In this document: piece after piece, positions 5,118 through 13,900 of the stretch
Layout of the letters: each line of letters begins with the position of its first letter
Numbering within the stretch: the stretch's first letter is position 1
Source: a virus
DNA length: 36,269 nucleotides
IMG/VR virus record: IMGVR_UViG_3300010430_000252
Coordinates: 1 to 36,269 of that record
Direction: 5' to 3' (one strand)
The notes under the pieces: model-generated
Seen by the model: the letters and a program-made list of their open reading frames with translations, nothing else
What the model was told of the DNA's origin: nothing
The model's database searches: none
Translations under genes and position numbers: made by a program

Positions 5118-5373
5118 CGTTCATCTCACTTCCGAGCGCGATATAGCCCACGCCGTCAACATAGTCATCGTCGTTCTTTTGACCATAGCACGTTCGGCTT
5201 ATCTTCAATAGTGCCATCATCATCGTCACGTCCTTTGCCGATAGCGTGCAGCCTGTATAGGCAGACCAGAGCGCCGCTATTCGCTCAAAGGATTGCTTCG
5301 GATCGCCGTGGCTTGCGCGCCGGTCCCCGTTAATCAATGTTTCAGCGGTGGCGAGTACGGTGGATGCTTTCAT
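5110..5373 (-). CDS. DUF6378-like phage protein, 87 aa
   Basis: Starts ATG 5373 in an ATGA overlap with the metallophosphoesterase stop. Distinct residues are ETLINGDRRASHGDPKQSFERIAALWSAY (split: ETLINGDRRASHGD, then SFERIAALWSAY). A helical core follows (DVTMMMALLKISR), then a conserved-looking ending DDYVDGVGYIALGSEM. This is the pattern of small phage proteins annotated as DUF6378, with NGDR..HGD..... and D.D.Y.D..GY. Those are thought to be related to MazG-like or nucleotide-handling helical folds, though function is unproven. Its stop lies inside the vestigial endolysin start. Confidence 0.75.
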   Translation of the reverse strand: MKASTVLATAETLINGDRRASHGDPKQSFERIAALWSAYTGCTLSAKDVTMMMALLKISRTCYGQKNDDDYVDGVGYIALGSEMNDG

Positions 5374-6557
5374 GCGGATAAACCTCTCAGCATTTCAATT
5401 GAACAGATAGACCGCGCCACCTCCCCATATTCTTTATGGTGTGCGATTAGTTTCATATTCCGCCCCGTCAGATAGCCGCCCGCGTTGTGCCATGCGTCAT
5501 TTGGCGCGAGGGTTGAAAACTGCTCCACGGTGCAGCCGTTGAACATTTCAAGCGTGTCATGGTGATGGTGGCCGCGATAGAAATAACGGAACTTTGTCCG
5601 GCCCCATGCTTCCGGCATTTCCGTTGCCATGATGCCCGGTAAGTCGCGGTCCTTTGTGCGATCGCCGTGCGTTGTGCCGATCAAACATTTGCCGTGTTCA
5701 ACGTAATGCCGTGGCGTCGGTTCATCCCGAACGATAACGCGGGGTTCGCGCTCGTAGATGTTCGACAGCATCACAGACAGGGCCATTGCAAGCACCCCGT
5801 CATGGTTGCCGACAACGTTGATAATCTCGACAACCTCATGGCGGTCCAGTGCGGATTCAATCGCTTGGCGGATTGCCGACACACCAACCTGGATCATCTT
5901 CGGAAGGCGCGTGTCCACGTCCAGAACGTTACCGCTCTGACTTGTCATGTTCTTTAAATTGTCAACGTGGAAAAAGTCGCCAAGGTTGATAATCACGCAT
6001 TTCTTCGACGCCGGGGATTGCGAAACCAGATAATCAACAGCCGCGCATAAATCCCGCTTGGCAATGTCTAGATCGAAGTCCTCTCCTGTTTCGTCTGCCC
6101 ATGAATACATGCCGAAATGCGGATCCCCCATAGGGATAACCGAAAGCAAATCCTCATTGGTGTCCGGTGTTTTCTTGCGGGGCTTTATCGTCGGCAGGTC
6201 TGCGGCCATCGCCTCGACGGCCTCCTGCATGGCCTGTGTTTGCGCCTCACGGTCCCTGTCCGTCTTAACCCACTGCGCCTTCATTTCGCCGTCAGGCCCG
6301 TACAGCGTGGATGTTCCTTTGAGTGAGAATCCGGGCGGTGCTTCGTGCGTCATGTCGTGATCTGGCGAATACCCATGCCTAGCTGCTGCCGTAAGTATTG
6401 CATGCTTGGCCCGCTGTATCGCCGACGGTGAAAAGTCCGTGTTCTTTGCCGCATGAACCTTGCCGCCATACCGACAATAGGCGACATATTTTGCCCACTG
6501 CTCCGGGGAATTGGCATATTGTTCAAGGTTCGTGTCTAGCGCGTAAGCCATGCCCAT
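5370..6557 (-). CDS. metallophosphoesterase (calcineurin-like, SbcD/Mre11-type core), 395 aa
   Basis: The C-terminal two-thirds has all metal-binding motifs of the family: D145-x-H147 (MGDPHFG), GD at 193-194 (NLGDFFH), GNHD at 250-253, H298 (GTTHGD) and a GHHHH cluster at 329-333. The enzyme would be a metal-dependent phosphodiesterase or nuclease. The first 130 residues look like a helical N-terminal module (LEQYANSPEQWAKYVAYCRY, SPSAIQRAKHAIL), possibly DNA-binding. Start ATG 6557 or ATG 6551, both without a strong ribosome site. It is unusual to see it in the lysis end of a late operon rather than with replication genes. Confidence 0.85.
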   Translation of the reverse strand: MGMAYALDTNLEQYANSPEQWAKYVAYCRYGGKVHAAKNTDFSPSAIQRAKHAILTAAARHGYSPDHDMTHEAPPGFSLKGTSTLYGPDGEMKAQWVKTDRDREAQTQAMQEAVEAMAADLPTIKPRKKTPDTNEDLLSVIPMGDPHFGMYSWADETGEDFDLDIAKRDLCAAVDYLVSQSPASKKCVIINLGDFFHVDNLKNMTSQSGNVLDVDTRLPKMIQVGVSAIRQAIESALDRHEVVEIINVVGNHDGVLAMALSVMLSNIYEREPRVIVRDEPTPRHYVEHGKCLIGTTHGDRTKDRDLPGIMATEMPEAWGRTKFRYFYRGHHHHDTLEMFNGCTVEQFSTLAPNDAWHNAGGYLTGRNMKLIAHHKEYGEVARSICSIEMLRGLSA

Positions 6558-6578
6558 AAGCGGTGGCCCTGTCCAGTT

Positions 6579-7010
6579 TCAACGATAGTGACACTGCGAA
6601 ATAAGTAACTCGGTAAAGGCGTCTATCCCCATGACCTCGGATGTATCTTTGTGGCCGCGAGATTTGAGAAATGCCCGCTGCGTGGTGTACGCCTGCCCCT
6701 CACGTTCGCCCACACAGTCAGAACGCCGCTCCCCGTTGATGTTTTGCAAGTGATGCACAAACTCATGCAGCAAAACAGAAAGGTCGTATTCCTTCGTCGG
6801 GTCAAGGTTCTTGTTGACCGTAATTGTCTGCGTGTCGTTGTTGTAAAGCGCGACGGTGTTGAGGCACCCGCCGTCAGGGCAGAACTCGCGATTGATTTCC
6901 TCGGATGATTTGAGAACGACCTTTGGCATGAATGGCTCGGGCCGATTAATTGCCGTCAGCATCGCAGACGCGAACATCGCCCCGACAAAGAACAGGGCAA
7001 TGTCCTTCAC
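6579..7010 (-). CDS. membrane-anchored HExxH metalloprotease-like protein (DUF6647-like), 143 aa
   Basis: Starts with GTG 7010, which overlaps the stop of a 22-codon leader gene as GTGA. The N-terminus is a signal anchor (IALFFVGAMFASAMLTAI, residues 3-20). The periplasmic part has two cysteines (FCPDGGCL, 43-49) that could form a disulfide. It has a zincin signature HEFVHH at 82-87 with downstream E/R-rich helices. A metal-dependent peptidase acting in the periplasm, perhaps in lysis or superinfection control, is an inference from anchor plus HExxH. C-terminal CHYR adds another Cys-His pair. Confidence 0.75.
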   Translation of the reverse strand: MKDIALFFVGAMFASAMLTAINRPEPFMPKVVLKSSEEINREFCPDGGCLNTVALYNNDTQTITVNKNLDPTKEYDLSVLLHEFVHHLQNINGERRSDCVGEREGQAYTTQRAFLKSRGHKDTSEVMGIDAFTELLISQCHYR

Positions 7011-7075
7011 GATTCACGGCCCCATGGGATGTATGGCTTGCCCCGCAGTATGGAATCGAAAACGAAAATCAGCAT
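7007..7075 (-). CDS. 22-aa leader peptide coupled to the HExxH gene
   Basis: ATG 7075 follows a perfect AGGAG (minus strand, six bases upstream). The frame ends TGA 7009-7007, overlapping the GTG start of the next gene as GTGA. The peptide begins MLIFVFDSILRGKPYIPWG. Given the good ribosome site and the poor one at the GTG, it probably serves to load ribosomes onto the protease gene; whether the peptide itself acts is unknown. Confidence 0.5.
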   Translation of the reverse strand: MLIFVFDSILRGKPYIPWGRES

Positions 7076-7084
7076 GATTAACTC

Positions 7085-7402
7085 CTATCCGTAAAAAAAA
7101 TTATACAAGGACAATACCCCCGCGCCGGTTCCGCCGCCGAGTAGCCCGATGAACGCGAGCACCCCCATACCCTGATGCTTCATTTTCTTTACGTCTTCTG
7201 TGACAGGCCTAATCTCTTCGGTAACCGTTTTCTTTAAAGCCGCATGATCAGCCGCAAGCATCTCAACGGCCCCCGTGAGCTTGGTTATCTTCTCGTCAAT
7301 GGCGTCCAGTTTCTTGAACGACGCATCGTGCTGGCGGCGGTTCTCTTTGACCTCCGCCCGAAGCGTTCCGATGATTTCAGAAAGTTGGTCTAGTTCCGCC
7401 AT
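7085..7402 (-). CDS. coiled-coil protein with C-terminal membrane anchor, 105 aa
   Basis: ATG 7402. Residues 1-75 are a long heptad-like coiled coil (LSEIIGTLRAEVKENRRQHD, KKLDAIDEKITKLTGAVEML). One hydrophobic glycine-rich segment follows (GVLAFIGLLGGGTGAGVLSLY), then the end FFYG. The layout matches DUF1515-like and 'haemolysin XhlA-like' small membrane proteins often located in lysis modules. Possibly a holin/antiholin accessory. The stop is followed by the AGGAG of the leader gene. Confidence 0.7.
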   Translation of the reverse strand: MAELDQLSEIIGTLRAEVKENRRQHDASFKKLDAIDEKITKLTGAVEMLAADHAALKKTVTEEIRPVTEDVKKMKHQGMGVLAFIGLLGGGTGAGVLSLYNFFYG

Positions 7403-7405
7403 AAT

Positions 7406-7582
7406 CTAGATAGCCTCGTTAAACAGTTGTGCCGAAGTGACCACTCGGACCCAACGAGCGATTCCAAATATGCGACGTCCTGACTTGTCGCCTCGCGAAC
7501 GGGCGCCACAAAAAACCCCGGCAACCGGACAAGCGTTCTGACTGAATGCCTTTGGAATCGCATATGCCGAAAGTGATACCAT
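7406..7582 (-). CDS. small gene of uncertain frame, 58 aa (alternative 7390-7563)
   Basis: ATG 7582 directly follows the TAA of the upstream gene (7585-7583) and has GGTGGTGGGG as ribosome site. The frame ends TAG at 7406, four bases before the next start. The product (MVSLSAYAIPKAFSQNACPV and onward) is basic. A second minus-strand frame, ATG 7563 to TAG 7390, gives a 57-aa peptide with a more natural mix of residues (FFVAPVREATSQDVAYLESL) and more G/C at third codon positions, but no ribosome site. I cannot decide which is used; one is likely. Confidence 0.4.
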   Translation of the reverse strand: MVSLSAYAIPKAFSQNACPVAGVFCGARSRGDKSGRRIFGIARWVRVVTSAQLFNEAI

Positions 7583-7984
7583 TTATTCCCCACCACCACG
7601 CTTGTTGGAAATATCCCCATCGTTGCGGTAAAGTTCGTCCTTATCGAGTCCAGTTTCGTAACCCGGCAAAGGAGGGGCTTTCCACTTGATGTATAAAAGC
7701 CATCCGATGCAGACCGCGCCGACAAAAACGATTGCTCCGCCGTGCGCGTAGTCGATGAACGGATCGGCAATAACCAGGCCCACCAGATAAATAACAAGAA
7801 CAGCCATAGCTGCCTTGTCCAGAGGATGACGGTGGAAGGCAAACGAAAGCCCCGCGAGAACGCCAATAATCTCTTGTATGCGGTTAAGCGTGGCCCATTG
7901 CATTTCTGATATGTCAATGGGGACCGCCCCGTATCCGATCAGATACAGAAAATAAACGCCAACAAGGGTAACTGGTCGAATCAC
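7583..7984 (-). CDS. multi-pass membrane protein, 133 aa
   Basis: Start GTG 7984 overlaps the upstream stop as GTGA. Three to four hydrophobic segments are visible: TLVGVYFLYLIGYGAV, IIGVLAGLSFAF, AAMAVLVIYLVGLVIA and GAIVFVGAVCIGWLLYI. A charged C-terminal tail follows (KDELYRNDGDISNKRGGGE). It could be a second holin or a lysis-inhibition partner, given its position in the lysis end of the operon. The family is not recognised. The frame 7390-7917 overlapping it is a shadow. Confidence 0.7.
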   Translation of the reverse strand: MIRPVTLVGVYFLYLIGYGAVPIDISEMQWATLNRIQEIIGVLAGLSFAFHRHPLDKAAMAVLVIYLVGLVIADPFIDYAHGGAIVFVGAVCIGWLLYIKWKAPPLPGYETGLDKDELYRNDGDISNKRGGGE

Positions 7985-8085
7985 CCGCCACCCTTACGGG
8001 CCTTGTTTCGCGCCGGAAGCCCTGCTGTTTGATTGGGGTTCGGCTTCGGCTTGCTTGTCGGGTGTACCTTGTTCGTCTTTGCCAT
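7981..8085 (-). CDS. 34-aa basic peptide
   Basis: ATG 8085 has a strong AGGAG (minus strand CAAAGGAGAAGTGAC just upstream). The frame ends TGA overlapping the next GTG start. The product is lysine/proline-rich (MAKTNKVHPTSKPKPNPNQ) with a basic tail ending RKGGG. Such short K/P-rich peptides are common beside phage membrane genes. It is accepted for its ribosome site and exact coupling. Confidence 0.55.
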   Translation of the reverse strand: MAKTNKVHPTSKPKPNPNQTAGLPARNKARKGGG

Positions 8086-8118
8086 GTCACTTCTCCTTTG
8101 CTGGTAAATCTTAGCACA

Positions 8119-8973
8119 TTATGACGGCCAATCGCCATTGTCATCGCCATCCGTATGTGAGGCCACTGCTGCCGCTGTAGAAAGCGCATCAACGGCATTC
8201 TTGTACGCCCGCGCCTGTTCATACATATTATTGTGCCATTGGCTTAACTCGTCTGCCATGGCCTCGAAGTCGCCGAAGTTCAAAGCTATGAGGCTGTTAT
8301 CCACACCGATAGCCGTAACGACAACCGTCGCAGTTCCCCCGGATGTGTATGAACCGAACCCGGACATATCCACGGCATTCCCAATGCGGTCGATCAATGT
8401 GAAATTGTTTCCGGACTTGTTGGCCGAGAAATAGACATTGCCGTTTAGCTCAGTTGTACCGCCGACGCTTGCAAACTGGACTTCATTCCCGTCTTCCGGC
8501 GCGCCCCCCGTGATCGTAACTGTCCCCGTCGATGTGTTTATACCCGATATATTCTTGACGGCAGCCCCGCCCCTACGGCTGGTTCGGTCGCGCTTTGCAA
8601 CAATAGCCCCCATCGTCGTCAGGCGACCGTCGTATGTGTTCCCGTTGATCGTCTTGCCCGTCACAAGAAGGGCGTCCCGCTTTGCGTCAATGGCGGCTTT
8701 GCGTATCGACTTACAGTTGGATGTGGATTTATACGCATACGTGCCCGTTACGTCGTCTGCGTCCGGCGTTACGGAATCCCCCACCTGAACGCCAGTTGTG
8801 ACGCCGCGATATGCCGCTGGAACCGACCCCGAATACACGACAGGAAGCCAGCCGAGCGGCTTTAGTTCCACATCACTTAGGAGATTAAGCCCGGAAACGT
8901 TCTGCCAAACCTTCGGCAGTGGACCCGCCGCAACGTCAATCGTGTTTGCTGTATGGTGTATGTAGTCAGACAT
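8119..8973 (-). CDS. structural/tail-associated protein with FCCH-like domain, 284 aa
   Basis: ATG 8973 with AGGAGG upstream. Residues about 95-135 resemble a DUF4376-type helix-strand unit (KAAIDAKRDALLVTGKTING). Residues about 160-215 (VQFASVGGTTELNGNVYF, NNFTLIDRIGNAVDMSGFG, TATVVV) look like the phage 'E1 FCCH-like' beta domain found in virion and fibre-associated proteins. The last 60 residues are helical. It follows two fibre-type genes in the same direction and is probably a virion decoration or fibre-associated protein, not an enzyme. Confidence 0.6.
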   Translation of the reverse strand: MSDYIHHTANTIDVAAGPLPKVWQNVSGLNLLSDVELKPLGWLPVVYSGSVPAAYRGVTTGVQVGDSVTPDADDVTGTYAYKSTSNCKSIRKAAIDAKRDALLVTGKTINGNTYDGRLTTMGAIVAKRDRTSRRGGAAVKNISGINTSTGTVTITGGAPEDGNEVQFASVGGTTELNGNVYFSANKSGNNFTLIDRIGNAVDMSGFGSYTSGGTATVVVTAIGVDNSLIALNFGDFEAMADELSQWHNNMYEQARAYKNAVDALSTAAAVASHTDGDDNGDWPS

Positions 8974-8981
8974 GATTCCTC

Positions 8982-9659
8982 CTATGCCGCATCAAAACAA
9001 CAAACACAGATGCCGTCGTCAGCGCCGCTGTCCGCGCTTGCCGTTGCCGTGTACGTAACGCCCGACCCACCAGATGCCGAAAGCTCGGATGCACCGGAGT
9101 GGGTATAATTGCCCTCAATCGTCCCATCGTAGTTTTCGGCAATACCGCCGCCAGACCAAGTGAAAGTAGCAGCGGAATTTCCGGTTGCCATCGCCAACAC
9201 AACGCCCCCCGCCGTAACATCGATGGTTGCTGTGTACGGGCTGGTGTCGCTTCCAACCGTAGCATCCGTAACAGAAACGCTGCCAACGCTGGTCAACCGC
9301 CACCAACCAATGCCGCAGTGGTCCTTGGTCCCGGAATGCGTCACAACAATATCGCCGCTCGTCCCGGTCGGAACTGACGCAGACCAGATTTCAATGACGA
9401 GGCCCCCCGACGTAGGAGAACCGCCGACGCGCCGCGTGGCTGAAACACCTCCGATGGTCACGCTTGAAATTGTTGCGTTTGAGGTTACGCCCGAACTTGA
9501 AATTGCGACAGCGATAACGCGGGATGCAGAAGCATCCCCGAACGTTTTGCTGGAGAATGTATGAGATGCCGCGTTCGTGCCGTCTACAGCACTGCCAAGA
9601 AACGTGACGCTCGTCGCCTCGGCGTTTGCCGCCGCCATCCTCATTCTGGTTGCCAACAT
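8982..9659 (-). CDS. beta-rich virion/fibre-associated protein, 225 aa
   Basis: ATG 9659 overlaps the fibre gene stop as TAATG. The protein is rich in Ser/Thr/Gly/Ala, with alternating strands (ATISSVTIGGVSATRRV, GDIVVTHSGTKDHCGIGWW, TATIDVTAGGVVLAMATG). That is typical of immunoglobulin-like or jelly-roll phage surface proteins. Four cysteines occur only at the end and in DHCGIG. Its position immediately after the tail fibre suggests a distal fibre or host-recognition component. There is no enzymatic motif. Confidence 0.6.
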   Translation of the reverse strand: MLATRMRMAAANAEATSVTFLGSAVDGTNAASHTFSSKTFGDASASRVIAVAISSSGVTSNATISSVTIGGVSATRRVGGSPTSGGLVIEIWSASVPTGTSGDIVVTHSGTKDHCGIGWWRLTSVGSVSVTDATVGSDTSPYTATIDVTAGGVVLAMATGNSAATFTWSGGGIAENYDGTIEGNYTHSGASELSASGGSGVTYTATASADSGADDGICVCCFDAA

Positions 9660-10678
9660 TACTGCATATCCAGTCCAGCAGGGAAGCCGTACCAGGTTGT
9701 CCCGCCGTCAATCGTCGTAAATGTGAGAATATCAACGCCCGCTGCCGTGAGGCTGGGAGCCGTGCCACCCGCCCAATCGACGGACGCAGGCCAGTTGACC
9801 GTTTGCGACCCGCCATTCGTAAGGAATAGCGTGAAACTCCCCGCTGTGCCGGACGCGGGGGGATTGGAGAATGTGAAGGTCGTGGTCGAAGTATCGACAG
9901 TCCCGCTAACAACATTGCCGGATTCAAGGTCAATGTCCTGTGTGCCGCCGCCTATCGAACCAATAGCGTTGACCGTCTCGCCGTAGTCCTGAATTTTTGG
10001 GCGGGAAAGAATGTTATCTGCAAAACTCTGCGTTCCCGCGTATGTCATGGCGGGAACGGCGGTTGTCGCTTCCACAGCCATTGTTCCAAGGCCAAGCGTT
10101 GTCCGTGCCGCCGATGCTGTTGTGTCGTCGATCAGGGTCGCACCAAAGGCGGAAAGCGAAATGTACGTGTCTGTATTTGGCGTAAAGTTCTCAAGCGCGT
10201 CTGCTGCTGCGTTCCACCCGAGGACTTTGTTCGCGGATGGGTCTGGAACCGTCAATTCCGAAAACGCGGACGTTTCTTGAAGCTTTAACGACCTGCCAAG
10301 CTCCTCATCCTTCTGCTGAATCTGCCGGACAACCTTATCGATTTGCGTCTCAACCGAAGTCGATGGGAATTCTCCGCCCGGAGGTAGGTCCGTGTCCTGC
10401 GTGTCCGAAATATTCGACTTGATGATCAGTTTTTCGCCGGACGCGGGCGTGTAATCGGTTGGGGATGTTTCAACAGTAACCGTCCCCGTCGCGCCTTCGC
10501 TGCCGCCGCCGGATACTGTGTATTGCGTCCCGCGCGTCCACGGGGTTTCCGCGCCATTCGCATCGCGCAGAATGACACGAAGGTCGTCAGCGTCCCAGAA
10601 TACAAACGTCACGGGGAACGAAGTCGTGGCCCCGTTGCCGTCATATGAAAGCCTGTTTGTGGTCGATGTAAGAGTCAT
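9659..10678 (-). CDS. tail fibre protein (T7 gp17-type N-terminus), 339 aa
   Basis: ATG 10678 with AAGGAT upstream, the Shine-Dalgarno lying in the last codons of the previous gene. The N-terminal ~125 residues match the phage fibre attachment domain: NRLSYDGNGATTSFPVTFVF, GTQYTVSGG, LPPGGEFPSTSVETQIDKVV and RQIQQKDEELGRSLKL. A 'FSELTVPDPSANKVLGWNAA' repeat-like linker follows, then a beta-rich tip (TFTFSNPPASGTAGSFTLFL). It would bind the tail and contact the host surface. At 339 aa it is shorter than T7 gp17 (about 550), and the next two genes may complete the receptor-binding apparatus. Confidence 0.8.
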   Translation of the reverse strand: MTLTSTTNRLSYDGNGATTSFPVTFVFWDADDLRVILRDANGAETPWTRGTQYTVSGGGSEGATGTVTVETSPTDYTPASGEKLIIKSNISDTQDTDLPPGGEFPSTSVETQIDKVVRQIQQKDEELGRSLKLQETSAFSELTVPDPSANKVLGWNAAADALENFTPNTDTYISLSAFGATLIDDTTASAARTTLGLGTMAVEATTAVPAMTYAGTQSFADNILSRPKIQDYGETVNAIGSIGGGTQDIDLESGNVVSGTVDTSTTTFTFSNPPASGTAGSFTLFLTNGGSQTVNWPASVDWAGGTAPSLTAAGVDILTFTTIDGGTTWYGFPAGLDMQ

Positions 10679-10683
10679 GACGG

Positions 10684-10914
10684 CTAAATCCTTCTGTCGA
10701 TATCAATGCAAAGCGCAGCCCATGCCCGCCACGGCAATGCGATTATATCCCAATATGTTATGGCTGCGAAGCCCGATGCGAGAACAAAAGCCAGCGCAAA
10801 TCCGGGGCCATAATTTCCGGCAATGGCGGTCATGATCACCATCCACACCCATACCCCTCCGCAGACGATAGCCAGCGCGCCAACCATGAATATCAAGGAT
10901 GGTATTTTTTTCAT
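10684..10914 (-). CDS. small membrane protein, 76 aa
   Basis: The frame reaches GTG 10926, but ATG 10914 forms an ATGA overlap with the stop of the large internal virion gene and is preferred (MKKIPSLIFMVGALAIVCGG). Two or three hydrophobic segments span most of the length (IFMVGALAIVCGGVWVW, YGPGFALAFVLASGFAAI). Small membrane proteins between the internal-virion and fibre genes are frequent in T7-like phages. Role unknown. Confidence 0.65.
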   Translation of the reverse strand: MKKIPSLIFMVGALAIVCGGVWVWMVIMTAIAGNYGPGFALAFVLASGFAAITYWDIIALPWRAWAALCIDIDRRI

Positions 10915-13900
10915 TGCACTGACCACTTTTGCTGCGCATCAAGCTTGCGCCGAATGTCAATGTTGATTTCCGGGAACTCCCTTACCAATTGATTTTTCGC
11001 CGCGCTTCTGTACTCGGCCACGACTGAACGGATGAAGTCCATCTTTCCGCCGTCTGGGCCATCAGCACGCAAATTATAGACAGCCGAAAACGGGCTCTTT
11101 CCGGTAACGATATCGTTGAGTGCGTCCTTTGCTCCCTTGTTTCCATATTTCGGGAGCTTCAATTCATTCCCGGCAAGCTCAACTAGCCTGCTATATGCCC
11201 CCTCGAATTGATCCAGGTTCACAACAGCGCCGCTAAAGCTCGTGCGTCTCGGCATGTTCGACGGGCCATTTCCTAACCGCAACAATTCGGTATCAATTGG
11301 CTCCGGGTTTTCCTGTCTGCTGTATATCGGGGAAAGCGCGTCAAACGCCACGCCAAGCCCGGACTTGTATTCAAGCGGTCGGCCCCAAATATCCCGGCGT
11401 AACGGTAAATCTTCGGAAAGTCCGGGCGTCCTGTTCATGATCGACTGCCACAACGTCCGGGTTTCACGCATGTAAAGATCATCCTGTCTCCGAACCTCGG
11501 CAACAGCCGTCGGCATGAACGAACCGACGACGCCCTGCGCCCAATATTCCGAATTTCTAACGGGATCGGAAAGCGCCTCGATGAAGTCGCTGAACCCGGT
11601 CAAATACGTCTTATCCATCATGTTCGCGCCGACGGCGGCAATCGTTGCAATCACTGCCCGTTCTATATCCTCTTGGGCGCGCTCATCGTTGGCGTCGTTA
11701 TTGGCGATGATATCGACCATATCCGCAGATATGCCGACAAGCGTTCCAATCGGGTCAAACCTGTTATAGGCAAACCACCTATCCCCAACTTTCACACTGT
11801 ATGGCTGCCGCCCCATTCTGCGTTCTGCCGCCCGGACACGGGGATCAGTCGGCCCCTTCCCCGTGATTTGCCCATTCAAGGCAAGGTCTGCAGAAACAGC
11901 GAGAATAGAAGACCCAAGCGCCATTCTTGCCAGCGCCATATCACGGCGCGCACCGCCTGCTGAAATATCCGCCCGCACCTGAGACATCAGAGGGGCAATC
12001 GGCGTGCGTTCAAACGTAAACTTCATGATGTTACCGACCGTGCGGACAAACGGCGCTGTCAGCGGGCCAAGCACCGGGACCGCGTCCCGATATTTCATGA
12101 TGGTCTGGGAAATCTTCCCCGCCGGATTATTGAACGTCTGATAGATCGCCGCATCCATGGCGGACAGCCTGATATTCTCCGGCGGGTTCTCAATAAGCTC
12201 CGCAATGCGGGCCTTGTATTCGGATTCCGGAACCTTACCAGCCGAAACCTCGGAACGCGCCTGGCGCATGGACTGAGCGTAGACCTCCATGCGATAGCCA
12301 ATTGTCTTGAATAGCTCATCTTCCGCGCCTAGCGCCCTTCCGGGAAGCTGCGTCACGACATTCAGTGCATCCAAGGCCCTTCCCAACCCGGTATCACTGG
12401 ACACATTCCAGACTTCTGACGCCAAAGCCCCCTGTCTCGGCTGGTCGATCTTTTGAGCACCGAATTGACTTTGACCTGTTTTAATACTCTTCCAGACCGT
12501 TCCGAGCCTTTCGGCATTTGAGGACAGGCGCAACGCATCCTTCACACCCTGAACAGCGCCAAACCACTGCGCAGCGGATTCTCCCATTTGCACAGCAGCG
12601 TCATCGCCCATCAGGTTTGCGAGTCGTGCGGCGGTTCCTCGTTCGGCCATGGTCAAGCCAATAACAGCCGTATTGGATATCATGTTAACCATGTGCGTTT
12701 TCGGCCCGGACAGAAGGCCGTTTATCCATGCCTGAACAACGGCATCATAAGTCCGCGCCGTGGCGCTGCGCCTTGCAACCTCGTTCATCTTGTCGAATTC
12801 ACCCGCCTCGCCCAGAACGGCAATCCGGCGCGCAAGCTCCTTATGAACATTTGGATCGTCTGCGTTTCTGGTTAGAATTTCCTGCACGGCCCGCGCTCGT
12901 TCTACGCCGCTTCCAGCGGGAATACTCCACGATTGCAGCGCTCGCGCCGTTTCTGTTCGGGCGGCTATAACCTCTTTCTGAATAGCGTCTTGAACCGCCA
13001 CCATTTTTCTGAAAGCAAACAGGTTCGCATCCCCGGGGTTAGCCGCCGCCTGCTTTGCTGCCTGTGTCAAGGCTTCGGTCGATGAAGTCCAAAGCTGCCT
13101 TAAAGCAAGGCTTTCTTCTGCGTTCAAGGGCTGCCCAGCCCGGCGGGAAAGAAGCACGTCCCACGCATCTATTTCCGCCGCCGCTTCCGCCGTTTCGACG
13201 TTTGTTCTAACGCCGCGCCTGGAAATATCTATGCCCTGCTTATTCATGTCCGCGACAGCCTGCATTGCAGACTTGATATCTTCCGGCGCATCTATCCGCG
13301 CCCAGTTGATAAACACGCCCCCTTCACCTTCTAGGCGCGCAGGATCAACGGCAAGGTCATCACCCTCTTTTAGTTTGCCAGTTGTCGTCGGCCTGCGAAG
13401 AATAAATTCTTTGCTATCGGGCTCGCCAATGGAAAGAAAATCGCGGTCGGTCAACTCCCCGAATTGCAAGCGTTGTTGCGCAACGATGCTTTCTGTTTCT
13501 GCCTTTCTAACCCCGCGCAAGCCACGAAGCGAAACAAGGAAGCCTTCGGTAAATGCACCTAGTCCAGCGCCTTCAAGAGCATTCTTGATCCGGCCTTCGA
13601 CTTCTGTATCGTCGGGATCTGCAGCAAGGTACTCCGTAACAGGGTTTTGCAGAGCCGGAACATCCTGAATAATGTTTGAAAGTCGTTGTTCCGAAGGATT
13701 AAAGACCGTGAAATCAGCGGCCATACCGCGCCCAACAGCTTCCACCGCACGGCCCGGAACCGTCGCAGGAGCGGCGACACCAAGACCGCGAAGCATTTTC
13801 CCCGCGCCCCAGAATCCGGTAATGAATTGGGCGATAGACCTTACCGCACGACCCGTTGTTGATTTCGCTTCCGAAATGTCCGGCAGAATGCTTCTGATTA

